Shown here: positions 17,187 through 26,365 of the stretch, one piece after another | Layout of the letters: each line of letters starts with the position of its first letter | Numbering within the stretch: the first letter of the stretch is position 1 | Assembly (NCBI RefSeq): GCF_002954405.1 | Contig: NZ_MQWC01000005.1 | Location: forward strand, 124,001-188,000 | Direction: 5' to 3' | DNA: 64,000 bases | From: Salinibacter sp. 10B | GTDB taxonomy: Bacteria; Bacteroidota; Rhodothermia; Rhodothermales; Salinibacteraceae | Made by a program: the position numbers and the translations under genes | The notes under the pieces: generated by a model | The model's database searches: none | Seen by the model: only the letters and a program-made list of their open reading frames with translations | What the model was told of the DNA's origin: nothing

Positions 17187-17223
17187 ACGGTCTAATTCTT
17201 TGATGCAGACTGCCTCTTCAGAC

Positions 17224-17495
17224 ATGGAAGCAGAGATTGACAACTACGGCCGGATTGTCATCCCGAAAAAAAGATTCGAGGTACGCTCGGTATTGAGTCG
17301 GGCACTTCTCTTGAGATTCGCGTAGACAATGAAGAAGGGGCCATCACGCTCAGGCCCAAAGAACAAACTCCCGCGCTACAACAGAAAGGTGAGCTACTGG
17401 TCCACTCCGGAACGCTTACCGAGGAGGACTTCGACATGGTCGAGCAACTCCGCTCCGAGCAGCGCCAGCGCGCGAAAACACGCCGGGCTGGATAG
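17224..17495 (+). pseudogene. AbrB/MazE-type antitoxin, frameshifted at A7
   Basis: MEAEIDNYGRIVIPKK is a swapped-hairpin AbrB start (an ATG at 17203 is possible). After the A7 run at 17266-17272 the continuation is in another frame: IRGTLGIESGTSLEIRVDNEEGAITLRP, then a tail to the TAG at 17493. A5 (or A8) would rejoin them. AbrB antitoxins of this kind pair with VapC, and the next gene is a PIN relic. Translation of the present sequence would make only about 34 correct residues. Confidence 0.75.
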
Positions 17496-17562
17496 ATAAG
17501 CTTCCGGTCCCTGGCAAGCCTCCTTTCCGCCCGTTGTCCCCTACTCTTTCGCAACCGATTCA

Positions 17563-18001
17563 ATGAGAGTTCTGTTGGACACCTCCGTTTTGGTTCCGGC
17601 CCTCATTCCTGCTCTTCCCCAACATGAGAAAGCAGCTTCGCACCTGGAGTCGGCCCACCGTGGAGAGACAAGTCTGATCATAAGTAGCCACGCTCTCGCT
17701 GAATGCTATTCCTCACTGACGGACCTTCCGGTCAGTCCGACAGTCACGCCCGGACAGGCCCGGCGTCTCATTGAGGAGAACGTTTCGGAAGCGGTTGAGG
17801 AAATAGTTCGACTCGGAGGCAGAGACTACCTGAAGGTTCTGCAGCGCATGGCGGATCTGGGGCTTGGGAGCGGGGCCATCTACGACGCTTTGCCCACCTG
17901 TTGCGCCGAAAAAAATCTCTGCCGACGAACTTCGGACGTTCAACGGCAAGGAGTTCCGTCGGATACCTCCAGAGGGAGCTACTGAACTAGTGGTGCTCTA
18001 A
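17563..18001 (+). pseudogene. PIN-domain toxin, two frameshifts near the 3' end
   Basis: The first 107 codons are a good PIN protein (MRVLLDTSVLVPALIPALPQHE, SSHALAECYSSLT, GLGSGAIYDAL). After about 17889 the frame shifts, giving AHLLRRKK. It shifts again at the A7 run 17909-17915 into ISADELRTFNGKEFRRIPPEGATELVVL, with a stop at 17999. Both breaks are single-base losses (or 2-bp gains). The first-frame product is a 140-residue hybrid lacking the last acidic block, so it is probably inactive. It pairs with the broken AbrB gene upstream. Confidence 0.8.
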
Positions 18002-18024
18002 CTATTCTGTTTGACCGAGCGAGA

Positions 18025-18225
18025 GTCAAGATCCGGCTCGGCCCAAACGAATTCCCGACCTACTCACTCTGGGTGAGTTTCACCAACGCAGGCAATCCGC
18101 GCGGGCAAGGACGCGCGCGGCGCGTCAAGAAGCAGTCCGGTTAGACCTCGTTGGTGACGTTCAACCAGTATGTCGAGGAAGCCGAGCCCTTTCAGGACAA
18201 CCCCGCCGAGGATATCGGACTCTGA
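18025..18225 (+). repeat. Integrase 3'-end copy 3
   Basis: A degraded copy of about 200 bp of the integrase C-terminus. Recognisable pieces are GCAGGCAATCCGCGCGGGCA, ACGTTCAACCAGTATGTCGA and CAGGACAACCCCGCCGAGGA, ending GATATCGGACTCTGA. Encoded fragments match QAIRAGK, TFNQYVEEAEPFQDNPAEDIGL. It contains stops and shifts, and follows the AbrB/PIN pair directly. Confidence 0.8.
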
Positions 18226-18339
18226 CGAGGGCGTTTTCCCAAAGGAGCCTCCTCCACCGAGAGAACCCGAAAGAGGAACCCACCCTTTTTCAGCCGGTGT
18301 ACGTCACAAACCAAATTACTTGACGTATGGGGGTTAGCC

Positions 18340-18660
18340 ATGAAATCAAAACTCACCCTGCGCCTGGACGACGACCTGAAAGAACGGGCCAAGCAACTCG
18401 CCGAGGAGCGGGGGATCTCCGTCTCGCGACTCGTCGAAGACTACTTCCGGCTTCTCCTTCGGGAGCCGACGAGTGGAGACGGGCGCTCTTCCGAGCATTC
18501 AGAGTTGCCGGACGCCTCAGGTAAGCAGTCTGGCTTAGAAGGGACTCTCTCCCCTCGAATTCAGACCCTGAAAGAGGACCTCGGCAAGCCGGCCCCTGCG
18601 GTACAGATGGACGAAGACACTGAGCGTTGGATCGACGCCGCCGCCGAGAAGCACCGATAG
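18340..18660 (+). CDS. RHH-type antitoxin (DUF6364-like)
   Basis: A 106-residue protein, MKSKLTLRLDDDLKERAKQLAEERGISVSRLVEDYFRLL in pattern. It belongs to the same antitoxin type as 9105-9449 but has a different tail (Ser/Asp-rich, then IQTLKEDLGKPAPAVQ). It is paired with the VapC at 18778 across 117 bp, similar to the wide spacing at the first pair. Confidence 0.75.
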   Translation: MKSKLTLRLDDDLKERAKQLAEERGISVSRLVEDYFRLLLREPTSGDGRSSEHSELPDASGKQSGLEGTLSPRIQTLKEDLGKPAPAVQMDEDTERWIDAAAEKHR

Positions 18661-18777
18661 TCCCCTTCACGGCCGCTCGTTATCACGGTCGCTCCTCCTT
18701 CAACTCCCCGCTAGGCCACGGTCTATGCCCTGGCCCTGCCCACTTCGGAACGGCCACCTGTACCTCCATTTCCCCTT

Positions 18778-19197
18778 TTGCCTGTGCGCGTTCTCTTCGA
18801 TACCAACATTGTTATTGACGCAGCCGTCCCAGACCGCCCAAGCCATGAGGTCGCCTTGCGGCTTCTGTCTGAGGTAGATCGGGGACGGATCTCGGGGCTG
18901 GTTGCCCCAACCTCTCTTACGACATGTTGGTACGTGGCAACGACTCACTACGAGGTCGACCCTCGGCCTCTATTCGAGACCCTCGAAGCGGTCTTTGATT
19001 TTGCCCTCATGAACAGGGCGACTCTGCGGGTGGCACTCGACGCCGATCAAGGTGCAGACTTCGAGGATGTCTATCTCGCGGCGGCCGGCAAGGAAGCTGG
19101 AGCCGAGATCGTTGTCACTCGCAACGAGCAGGACTTCACGGGCGGGCCTCTCACGCCCTACGGTCCTGAGACGCTCATATCAATGATCGGGAGTTGA
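18778..19197 (+). CDS. vapC: PIN-domain toxin (VapC)
   Basis: A 139-residue VapC with the catalytic set intact: VRVLFDTNIVIDAAVPDR for the first Asp, then DQGADFEDVYLAAAGKEAGAEIVVTRNEQDF. The start is TTG at 18778 or, more likely, GTG at 18784. It is close in build to the PIN protein at 9544, which has lost the first Asp. Its stop codon lies right at the edge of an integrase tail copy (19198), so it seems to have been joined to that sequence by recombination. Confidence 0.8.
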   Translation: MPVRVLFDTNIVIDAAVPDRPSHEVALRLLSEVDRGRISGLVAPTSLTTCWYVATTHYEVDPRPLFETLEAVFDFALMNRATLRVALDADQGADFEDVYLAAAGKEAGAEIVVTRNEQDFTGGPLTPYGPETLISMIGS

Positions 19198-19400
19198 CGC
19201 GGGACCGGTCGGCCTCGCCCCAGAGGCGTACTCGCCCCCCCTTCTCTGGGCCGGCTTCATCACACAGGCGATCCGGGCCCGCAAAACCGAGCGGCACATC
19301 AAGAAGCACTCCGGGCACCAGAGCTGGGAGACGTTCAACCTCCGCGCCCGAGGAAGCGGGGACCGTTCAGGACAACCCGGCCGAGGGAATTGGGCTTTAA
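19198..19400 (+). repeat. Integrase 3'-end copy 4
   Basis: It begins in the region matching GLDPEEYS, then GGCTTCATCACACAGGCGAT, CACATCAAGAAGCACTCCGG, and ends CAGGACAACCCGGCCGAGGG then AATTGGGCTTTAA. Encoded fragments are FITQAIRARKTERHIKKHSGHQSWETFN and, in another frame, EAGTVQDNPAEGIGL. It is frameshifted and has lost the Tyr codon region. Confidence 0.8.
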
Positions 19401-19782
19401 AGGAAGTGATTTTCGCCTCTCCTTGTGCTGATACCTTGGGGGCTCTGTCTGAGGCGTCTCCCGAGACTCTCAGACGGTCGGCTTGAGTCAGGGCGCCGCC
19501 TTAATAGGAAAAAACCGAACTCGGCCGCGGAGAAAGACCCCCACCTATACCCCCTTACCGAGGTGCGGGAAGTTAAATCTCATCCCCGTGCGGGTGGTAG
19601 GCCTCAGTTCGTGGTGCCCCCCCGACCAACCAAGTCCACTTCGAACCAGGAGTACATCACGGTCTATCAGGAGGATTCGCAAACCGCGTTGTTGAATCCT
19701 CTCCGCTGGGATCGCTTTCGGTTCCGCTCTGGCCGTCAGTGTTGATTTGGACCTCGCCTAAATGGTCAAGGGGTGTAGCCGA
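19401..19782. other. Gap without a supported gene
   Basis: A 106-codon open frame (19425-19745, +) has no family, start signal or context that I can support. It may be a leftover of a lost cassette. Nothing else is seen. Confidence 0.3.
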
Positions 19783-22197
19783 TCACTCAGCAAGCCCCTG
19801 CGAGATCCATGATTCTCCAGGCTCGACAGGCAACACTTGCCCTCTGGCGGATTCCCCATCGTCTTGTTGGATGATCCAATCCGTACTGGAATAATCAAGA
19901 ACCCATTCTTGCTCGCCTGTGTCACCATCGATCTTGTGGAGTGACCCAGGAGGTGCGGCGTAAATATCACCCTTGGGGCCGACACTAACTTCCAATACTG
20001 GGTTTGAAGGAGCAGTATACGTCCATTCCTGTTCGCCCGTGGTTGGGTTAATCTTATGGACCTCATCGTTGTAGAACGCAGCGGCGTATACGTGTCCCCC
20101 AGAACTCACAGTCACATCGGTAACCATGTCCTTGTCAGCAGAATAACTCCACTCTTGCGCGCCGGTATCGGGATCGACTCTGGACACCATCCCATTGACA
20201 TCTAACGAAAGGTTTGCGGTACCGACATAAACGGAGCCGTCAGGACCTGTTGCTACGCTTTGGACGAACCCGTCGTAGTTAGAAGTGGCGGTGGCCCATT
20301 CTCGCTCTCCTGTTTGGGCATCGATTTTATGCAAATCTGAATCACCGGAGGCATAAACGTGGCCGTTGGCACCGAGTGAGACTCTAGCTACACATTTCTC
20401 GTGTTCGGCATACGTCCAATCTTGCTGGCCTGTCTCGGCGCTCACTCTGTGCAATGCCGGATCGCAAGATCCTGCGTAAACGTATCCGTCGGGACCTACT
20501 GTCATCGCAACGACGGCGCTATCAGGACTTGTATAATTCCATTCGACCTCTCCGGTCTTTGTGTCGATTCTCTGAACTTCTCCCCTTTCCCACCCGGCGT
20601 AGAGATGGTCGTAGAGTTCGACCGTCCCCGCGGTTGGGTTGGAGGAAGACTCGTAAAACAGTTCTCCTCCGGCCGTTTCGGTATCTATTTTGTAAAAGCC
20701 ATCTTCAGAACTGAGATAGAGCTGCGCCGTCACGGGCGACAGCCCAAAATCGGCGGTCATCGATTCCGCGAAGGGGATTGTCTTCTCGGAGGAATTGTAA
20801 CCACCAGTAGACGCGGATATTGTCAGTGAGTCCGGTTTCTCATCCAGCCTGACCTCAAACGTTGTGTCAAACGCACCACTTCCGTCCGTGGAGGTTGAAA
20901 ATAGCTCTTCGCCAGACGCAGCACCAGAGCCAGAGATACTGACATTCTCAAGTCCTTTCCCAGTTTCACTGTCCGTGACAGATCCAGATACGCTTGCTTC
21001 TGTTTTTCCACAGCGATCGAGCAGTTCCCTCTCTGCTATGCTGTATGTGTGCTCAAATCGCGCGAGACCGTAACTCATAAACTCTACAGATCCGCCAAAG
21101 CCCGCGTCCAAGCCAGAATAGATCCCACACTCGAAAGAGGGATTCACTTGGGTTTTTGCACGAACATACGGTCCTGCGTTCACGAAGGGACCAGGCCCAC
21201 TGTAGATTTTAAAAGTGAGCTCCGGTTTGACATATCCTTTTGCTTGAGCCGAGAGATTGGTGTCCCAGTCAATACCCGATGAGCTAAGTGTAGCGTCTCG
21301 GTCCGAAACTGGTGACCACGACCCGTTCTTATAGTGAGCACCCAGCGTCAATCTGTTCGTTGATTGTATACCGGTTGATACAGTGCCACTTGCTTCTGCA
21401 TTGGCCTGATACCCCGCCACAAATTCTAAAACAGGAGTGATTGTGACTGGAAATGGACCAGCATTGAACGTTATCGAACCCGCCGTGAACCTGGCAAGTG
21501 ATTTGGTCGTCTCTCCTTGGACACGGCCCTCCGCTGTCGCCTTTACGTCGGTTTGGAAGCCGAGCTCGCCCTGGGCCGCCAGTCTCAGTTCCTGTAACCC
21601 ACTGAGCCCCACATCAAACTGAAAGTCAACACTTGGGTCGAAACTAGCTTCTCCATTTTCAAACGTCACCGCAAAACCAGCCTCTCGAGTGAGTCTAACG
21701 TTGTTCATTTCAACACCTAGGCCGTTAGACTTCGCCTTCACTCCCTTGGCCGTTTCGACCGCTTTCCATTTCCAAGATTTCCTCTCCGCTCCAGAGAGAT
21801 CGAAGTCAACGTTTAGCTTCCCGCGGTCGAGCGCCTCAACGATGGAGGCCCGTTCAGTAATCAGAGTAGCCTTATTTCCTTCTTCCGCCACGGAGGTCAC
21901 CTTCCGTAGGAATCCCCCCTTATCTTTACCGACAACAATATCGTCGGCCGCTAGGTCTGGAGATGAGTTTGAGAGATTAAAAACGAGGGTATCTCCTGAA
22001 ATCCTCTCAAGTGATGTGTTTTCAGGGTCTATCACTGCTGTTTCATCGGCCAGAACAACATCCTGTTCTTCATCATCGCTGTTTTCATCTTGCTCCATAC
22101 CGGAGCCAGAACTGTCACAGGCAGCCAGCCCAAATATCAAGAGTGTAGTACATAAGATGTGCAAGGGGAAAACCTTACAAGAAGACCGGTACATCAC
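19783..22197 (-). CDS. Large lipoprotein with carboxypeptidase-like domain and PQQ-type beta-propeller
   Basis: An 804-residue protein. The signal peptide ends in a lipobox (LIFGLAAC, Cys at about residue 27), then an Asp/Glu-rich linker (DENSDDEEQD). The middle (about 150-390) is beta-rich and unknown. Around 405-480 is a carboxypeptidase regulatory-like fold (VSGSVTDSETGKGLENVSISG). From about 485 to the end are repeated PQQ/Kelch-like blades with the pattern G.VYAG...L.KIDA.TGE.EW.Y, at least six copies. It is probably a surface protein anchored in the outer membrane. Ligand unknown. It stands alone and is the largest intact gene of the accessory half. Confidence 0.8.
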   Translation of the reverse strand: MMYRSSCKVFPLHILCTTLLIFGLAACDSSGSGMEQDENSDDEEQDVVLADETAVIDPENTSLERISGDTLVFNLSNSSPDLAADDIVVGKDKGGFLRKVTSVAEEGNKATLITERASIVEALDRGKLNVDFDLSGAERKSWKWKAVETAKGVKAKSNGLGVEMNNVRLTREAGFAVTFENGEASFDPSVDFQFDVGLSGLQELRLAAQGELGFQTDVKATAEGRVQGETTKSLARFTAGSITFNAGPFPVTITPVLEFVAGYQANAEASGTVSTGIQSTNRLTLGAHYKNGSWSPVSDRDATLSSSGIDWDTNLSAQAKGYVKPELTFKIYSGPGPFVNAGPYVRAKTQVNPSFECGIYSGLDAGFGGSVEFMSYGLARFEHTYSIAERELLDRCGKTEASVSGSVTDSETGKGLENVSISGSGAASGEELFSTSTDGSGAFDTTFEVRLDEKPDSLTISASTGGYNSSEKTIPFAESMTADFGLSPVTAQLYLSSEDGFYKIDTETAGGELFYESSSNPTAGTVELYDHLYAGWERGEVQRIDTKTGEVEWNYTSPDSAVVAMTVGPDGYVYAGSCDPALHRVSAETGQQDWTYAEHEKCVARVSLGANGHVYASGDSDLHKIDAQTGEREWATATSNYDGFVQSVATGPDGSVYVGTANLSLDVNGMVSRVDPDTGAQEWSYSADKDMVTDVTVSSGGHVYAAAFYNDEVHKINPTTGEQEWTYTAPSNPVLEVSVGPKGDIYAAPPGSLHKIDGDTGEQEWVLDYSSTDWIIQQDDGESARGQVLPVEPGESWISQGLAE

Positions 22198-22302
22198 GTT
22201 GGGGGTCTCTATGTATAGTGAAAAGTCGGTCTGTGAGGTGCTGCCCCAATACCTGATCCAGTGTGTATGTTAATCAGGTGATCCAATCCAGCCTGACCGA
22301 CC

Positions 22303-22445
22303 ATGAAAAAAGACTGGACACACCCCGAATCAGATTATCACGAAGCTCCGCAAGGTCGAGGCCGCTCGGACCGAAGGCCGCACCGTTGCTGACGCGGTCC
22401 GCGACATTGGCGTCACCGAGCAGATCTACTACCGGTGGAAGCGAG
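22303..22445 (+). pseudogene. IS3-family OrfA relic
   Basis: After ATG and an A6 run, the next frame reads TPNQIITKLRKVEAARTEGRTVADAVRDIGVTEQIYYRWKRG. This is the HTH of IS3 OrfA (TPEQII.KLRE, VADVCRELGVSEQTYYRWK). Removing one A would join the ATG to it (MKKTGHTPNQ). It is cut at about 22446 by an IS256-type fragment. Confidence 0.8.
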
Positions 22446-22446
22446 G

Positions 22447-22748
22447 TCAGCTCTTGAAGTGCTTCAGGAGAGCCTTTTTGACGCGACTGCCGCTGGCCCG
22501 GGCCGGGAAGTACCGTCTGCGGCACCGAACTTCCAACATGGTCGCACAACGCATCCAAGAAGTGCACCGTCGCGAAAAGGCGATTCGCACCTTTCCGAAC
22601 AAGGCACCCGTCTGGCGCCTCGACGGGGCATTGCTGGCCGAAAAACATGAAGATGTCATTCTGGGATTGCCCTGGTCAACTGCCCCCTACCTCACCGATG
22701 GACGAGTTCTACGAGTGGCGTGAGGAGCAGATCACAGAAACCAGCTGA
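22447..22748 (+). pseudogene. IS256-family transposase, C-terminal relic
   Basis: ALEVLQESLFDATA, then (shifted) GKYRLRHRTSNMVAQRIQEVHRREKAIRTFPNKAPVWRLDGALLAEKHEDVI, then (shifted) MDEFYEWREEQITE and a stop. This is the typical end of mutator/IS256 transposases, with the RTSNM.ER...E.RRR....FPN signature. Only the last 100 codons remain. Confidence 0.8.
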
Positions 22749-22894
22749 CTAACGACAATCAGAATCCTCCAATCAGACTCTTCAACCTGCCTAATAGACA
22801 GTCCAGTTTACACAATAAAGTGGACTTGATGAAAACCCCCGATGGCCTTCCGGCCACCGGGGAAATACGAACTCGATCAAGAAAAGAAGCTTGC

Positions 22895-23461
22895 CTATTC
22901 AACAACGTAAGCGAGACCTTTATCCTCGTCATGGATGATCACCTCCCCTTCATGTTGGGGAACTATAACTTCCCCAGAGGAGTCAACCCGCAATTCCTCG
23001 ATCGAAAACGCCTTGGGACCGACGTCCGCCGTATAGGTTTCAGATTTGTCCAACAGGGACGCTGACGATTCTGCTTGCTCCAGCTCTGTGGCATATTCGG
23101 TTTTTCCATATTTCATGACAGCTCCCGTCAAGGTGTCAATCCCCCAGAATAATACGTTCCCAAGATTTAGAACTGCCACTGTGGCAAACTCCTTCTGAAG
23201 TCGCAGTCTCTCCGCTTCGTAACCCTCCTTCTTCAGGGTTACTGTCATGTCGTTCAGGGCATCTCGACTGACGTTAACGACTGCAGGCGTCTCTGCACGT
23301 TCAACCCCGTCAATCATAATTTTCGCCCCAGATGGCTCACTCTCGAAGCGTATCTCATCAGAGGTGCCGGAAAATAGAGTGGCACACCCTGTGAGCAGGG
23401 CTGCGGTGACGAGGGCCGTGAAAAAAAGCGTGAGCGAAGAGCTTCCTACCTTTTTACTCAT
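22895..23461 (-). CDS. PEGA-domain lipoprotein
   Basis: A 188-residue lipoprotein. The signal ends LLTGCATLFSGTS (lipobox LTGC). A PEGA domain follows at about residues 40-90 (FESEPSGAKIMIDGVERAETPAVVNVSRDALNDMTVTLKKEGYE), then a hydrophobic stretch and a tail. PEGA domains are beta-structures of surface lipoproteins. It lies next to another lipoprotein gene (23593). Function unknown. Confidence 0.75.
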   Translation of the reverse strand: MSKKVGSSSLTLFFTALVTAALLTGCATLFSGTSDEIRFESEPSGAKIMIDGVERAETPAVVNVSRDALNDMTVTLKKEGYEAERLRLQKEFATVAVLNLGNVLFWGIDTLTGAVMKYGKTEYATELEQAESSASLLDKSETYTADVGPKAFSIEELRVDSSGEVIVPQHEGEVIIHDEDKGLAYVVE

Positions 23462-23592
23462 AATTCTAGTATGAAAGAATGAGAATTACCACTATTTGTT
23501 GTTCAGCAATACGATTTACCCCCCCCCAATATAATTGGTACTTTTCGTTTTGTATATTTGTGTTTCGTTTTAAGACTCACAATATTAAGCTT

Positions 23593-24093
23593 TTAATACC
23601 CTTTCATTCTTTCTATCTTTTCTTGGTATGAGATTGGTCTCTCATTTTTGTTCGCCTGTGACGGCAAAGTGCAAAAAGCTGAGCCGGAACGAACCCGATG
23701 TTGACCATCATCGTCATTCCAACGTATCCGCACAAACCATTCTCCAACGAAGTATAAATCTGAATCACGAGTCGAAATGCTAGCTCTATAAGTTTCTTCT
23801 TTATTGGTAACCGTAACCTGTGAAGTTTCTTTTACCTCCCCACCAGCTACCCACTCTACCGTTACCGAAATATTATCCGGGGAGGGTGATGACTGAAAGA
23901 GACCACTTTTGTCCTCGAACTGGCGGTCCAATTCGATTCTGGACTCCATTTCTTGCACATATTGTCCTCCATTAGGCTCGGTAATGAAACTAGCTCTCAA
24001 GGTAGTTTCTCCTTGCCCAGTGCCACAACCGAGAAATAAAAAAGTCAAAGTTACTGTCACAAGATAGGCTAAAAGTGAGCGAGTAAGTCGCAT
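23593..24093 (-). CDS. Small secreted lipoprotein
   Basis: A 166-residue protein with the signal and lipobox FLFLGCGTGQ, then a beta-rich domain with no family known to me (ISVTVEWVAGGEVKETSQVTVTNKEETYRASIS). It lies on the same strand as the PEGA lipoprotein, about 130 bp upstream of it in transcription, so the two may be co-transcribed. The sequence between is AT-rich and has a run of C and T. Confidence 0.6.
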   Translation of the reverse strand: MRLTRSLLAYLVTVTLTFLFLGCGTGQGETTLRASFITEPNGGQYVQEMESRIELDRQFEDKSGLFQSSPSPDNISVTVEWVAGGEVKETSQVTVTNKEETYRASISTRDSDLYFVGEWFVRIRWNDDDGQHRVRSGSAFCTLPSQANKNERPISYQEKIERMKGY

Positions 24094-24995
24094 GGATAGA
24101 GGGTATTTTACTTGAGTTTAGAATAGGCTCACGATGATGTGAGTGATACTGAGACACCCTCAGGACGGTGGATCGACCGCACCTATAACATTCATTTGAG
24201 CATCAACAACCTCACAGCCTCCTTCCCCAAACCACGTAGCTTTGCAGAAGCTAGGAGAACGACGTGTAGCCATTCAGCACAGCACCTTATTCTTAGAGCC
24301 TAGTGCGATCTGAGCCTGAACCGTCCAGTTCGTGTCTGACACGTGCCACGAAGTGTAATATCTGTACCCTGTTTGGGACTTTTTCCCTCAAATCTGATTC
24401 CACAATCAATTACTCAAGCCGATGTTGGGAAAAGGCTAAAACATGTGGTAAAAACAGGACTTGATTTGCTCCGAAAGTTGAGTGTCTGCAACACCGAGAA
24501 TATCGAATGTTGCAGGAGTGCACCTCTCCTTATTCCCGATTGTCGAGATAATCCCCTTCCTTTCTTACCTTTTTGAGGGACTGGGACGGACAGATCGAAA
24601 CTCACATCTACGGCCTGTTCGGTGGAGGGGCAATCGGTGGATTCTAGTACCCCTTCGACTCTTCAGGCGCTTTCTGATTCACCTCTATAATGGAAAAGAG
24701 TGGCCTTGAAATACTAAGAATCAGAGGCTTGCAGGTAGAATCGCTGTCGAGTACCGCCCACAACAGACGGGTCTCGATGAGAAATCGAACTCCGTGTCCT
24801 GTTCTCCTCAAATCCTTTCATTAAAGACCCGCTCCCCAACGAAAACGTCGATGCATTTCCTTTTCTAAACCTGAACTCTGGAGTAAAAAAAGAAGTGATC
24901 CCTGTACGCTTATTGCAGACATGCAACGTCCAAAATCTTCTTCGTTGCAGACATGGAACACAGCTTTTCCAAAAATACCCTCGGTCGAATTGCCC
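24094..24995. other. Gene-poor gap
   Basis: About 900 bp with short open frames on both strands and no family signal. It separates two lipoproteins from the NtrC-type regulator. Composition is similar to the rest of the accessory half. I see no hairpin or repeat that I would name. Confidence 0.4.
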
Positions 24996-26342
24996 TTATT
25001 CTTGGGTTTCAATCCCATACTCATCCATCTTCCGCCAGAGCGAAGAACGGTCAATGCCGAGTGCGTCGGCGGTGGATTGAATAGCCCCGCCGTGAGCACG
25101 GAGGGCCTGGCGGATGTAAGCGGCCTCGAACTGGTCACGAGCAGCACGAAGACCGACTTCTTCCGAGGAGAATTTCTGCTCCGGTTCGTCCAATGCCTGC
25201 TCGACGGCTCCGGCCCCAATTGAGTCCCCCTCGTTAAGCACCACGAGCCGCCGGATCGCGTTTTCCAACTCACGCACATTGCCGGGCCAGTCGTGGCTCA
25301 TGAGAAGTGCAAGGGCGTCCTCCCCGAGATCCGGGGCCTCCTCCTTAGTCACCTTGGATAAAAAATGGGCGACCAGATCCGGGATGTCCTCCCGCCGCTC
25401 ACGGAGGGGTGGCACCTCGATCCGAAGAACGTTGAGCCGATAATATAAGTCTTCACGGAAGTCCCCTCTTCCTTCGATAGCAGTCTCCAAGTCGGCGTTT
25501 GTCGCAGCCAGCACGCGAACGTTGACCTCGATAGGCTCCTCGCTGCCAATGGGTTGGACCCGTCCGGTCTCGATGGCGCGTAGAGTTTTTGACTGAGCGG
25601 CGAGGCTCATATCGCCAATCTCATCGAGAAAAAGGGTGCCATCCTCGGCTTGGGCGAATTTGCCTCTGTGTTCGCCTTCTGCACCTGTAAACGCCCCTTT
25701 TTCGTGTCCAAACAGCTCGCTTTCAATCAGCTCCTCGGGCAAGGCTGCACAATTGACCGTCACGAACGGAGCCCCTGCCCGTTCACTATTGTGATGGATG
25801 GCCCGAGCCACCAACTCCTTTCCTGTACCGCTCTCTCCGGTGATGAGCACGCGACAGTCCGACCCGGCCGCCTTGTCAATACGGTCGTAGACGCGCTGCA
25901 TGGCGTCGCTGGTGCCTACCATGCGGTAGCGCTCCCGCACGTCTTCGAGCAGGCGGTCACGTTGGCGTTCCAGTCGGGCTCTCTCCAAGGCGTTTCTCAC
26001 CGTCACGAGCAAGCGCTGGGCATTGACGGGCTTCTCGAGAAAGTCGTAGGCCCCGATCTTGGTAGCCTTCACCGCCTTCTGGATGGTACCTTTTCCGCTA
26101 ACGATCACGACCGGCACGTCTGGATGCTCCTCCACCGTTTTGCGAAGCACCTCCATTCCCGACACGCGGGGCATTTTGAGATCGAGTAAAAGCAGGTCCA
26201 CGATCGACTTCTCAAGTCGAGCTAGGGCCGTTTTCCCGTCGCTGGCTTCCAAGGTATCGTACTCTTCGTGCTCTAGCACGTCACAGAGGCCTTCCCGAAT
26301 GGGGGGATCGTCGTCGGCGACGAGAACAGTAGGTGTTGACAT
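24996..26342 (-). CDS. Sigma54-dependent response regulator (NtrC family)
   Basis: About 448 residues from the ATG at 26342. It has a receiver domain (VLVADDDPPIREGL, phospho-Asp in LLLLDLKMP, Lys in FLEKP). It has a full AAA+ domain: Walker A GESGTGKE, the sigma54-binding GAFTGA loop, Walker B LFLDEIGD, and LPEELIESELFGHE. A Fis-type HTH closes it (IQSTADALGIDRSSLWRKMDEYGI). It would activate sigma54 promoters by ATP-driven opening. It lies 23 bp after the stop of the sensor kinase, so they form one operon. The target genes are not visible. Confidence 0.93.
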   Translation of the reverse strand: MSTPTVLVADDDPPIREGLCDVLEHEEYDTLEASDGKTALARLEKSIVDLLLLDLKMPRVSGMEVLRKTVEEHPDVPVVIVSGKGTIQKAVKATKIGAYDFLEKPVNAQRLLVTVRNALERARLERQRDRLLEDVRERYRMVGTSDAMQRVYDRIDKAAGSDCRVLITGESGTGKELVARAIHHNSERAGAPFVTVNCAALPEELIESELFGHEKGAFTGAEGEHRGKFAQAEDGTLFLDEIGDMSLAAQSKTLRAIETGRVQPIGSEEPIEVNVRVLAATNADLETAIEGRGDFREDLYYRLNVLRIEVPPLRERREDIPDLVAHFLSKVTKEEAPDLGEDALALLMSHDWPGNVRELENAIRRLVVLNEGDSIGAGAVEQALDEPEQKFSSEEVGLRAARDQFEAAYIRQALRAHGGAIQSTADALGIDRSSLWRKMDEYGIETQE

Positions 26343-26365
26343 GACCAAGAGGTGAGTTGAATCGA

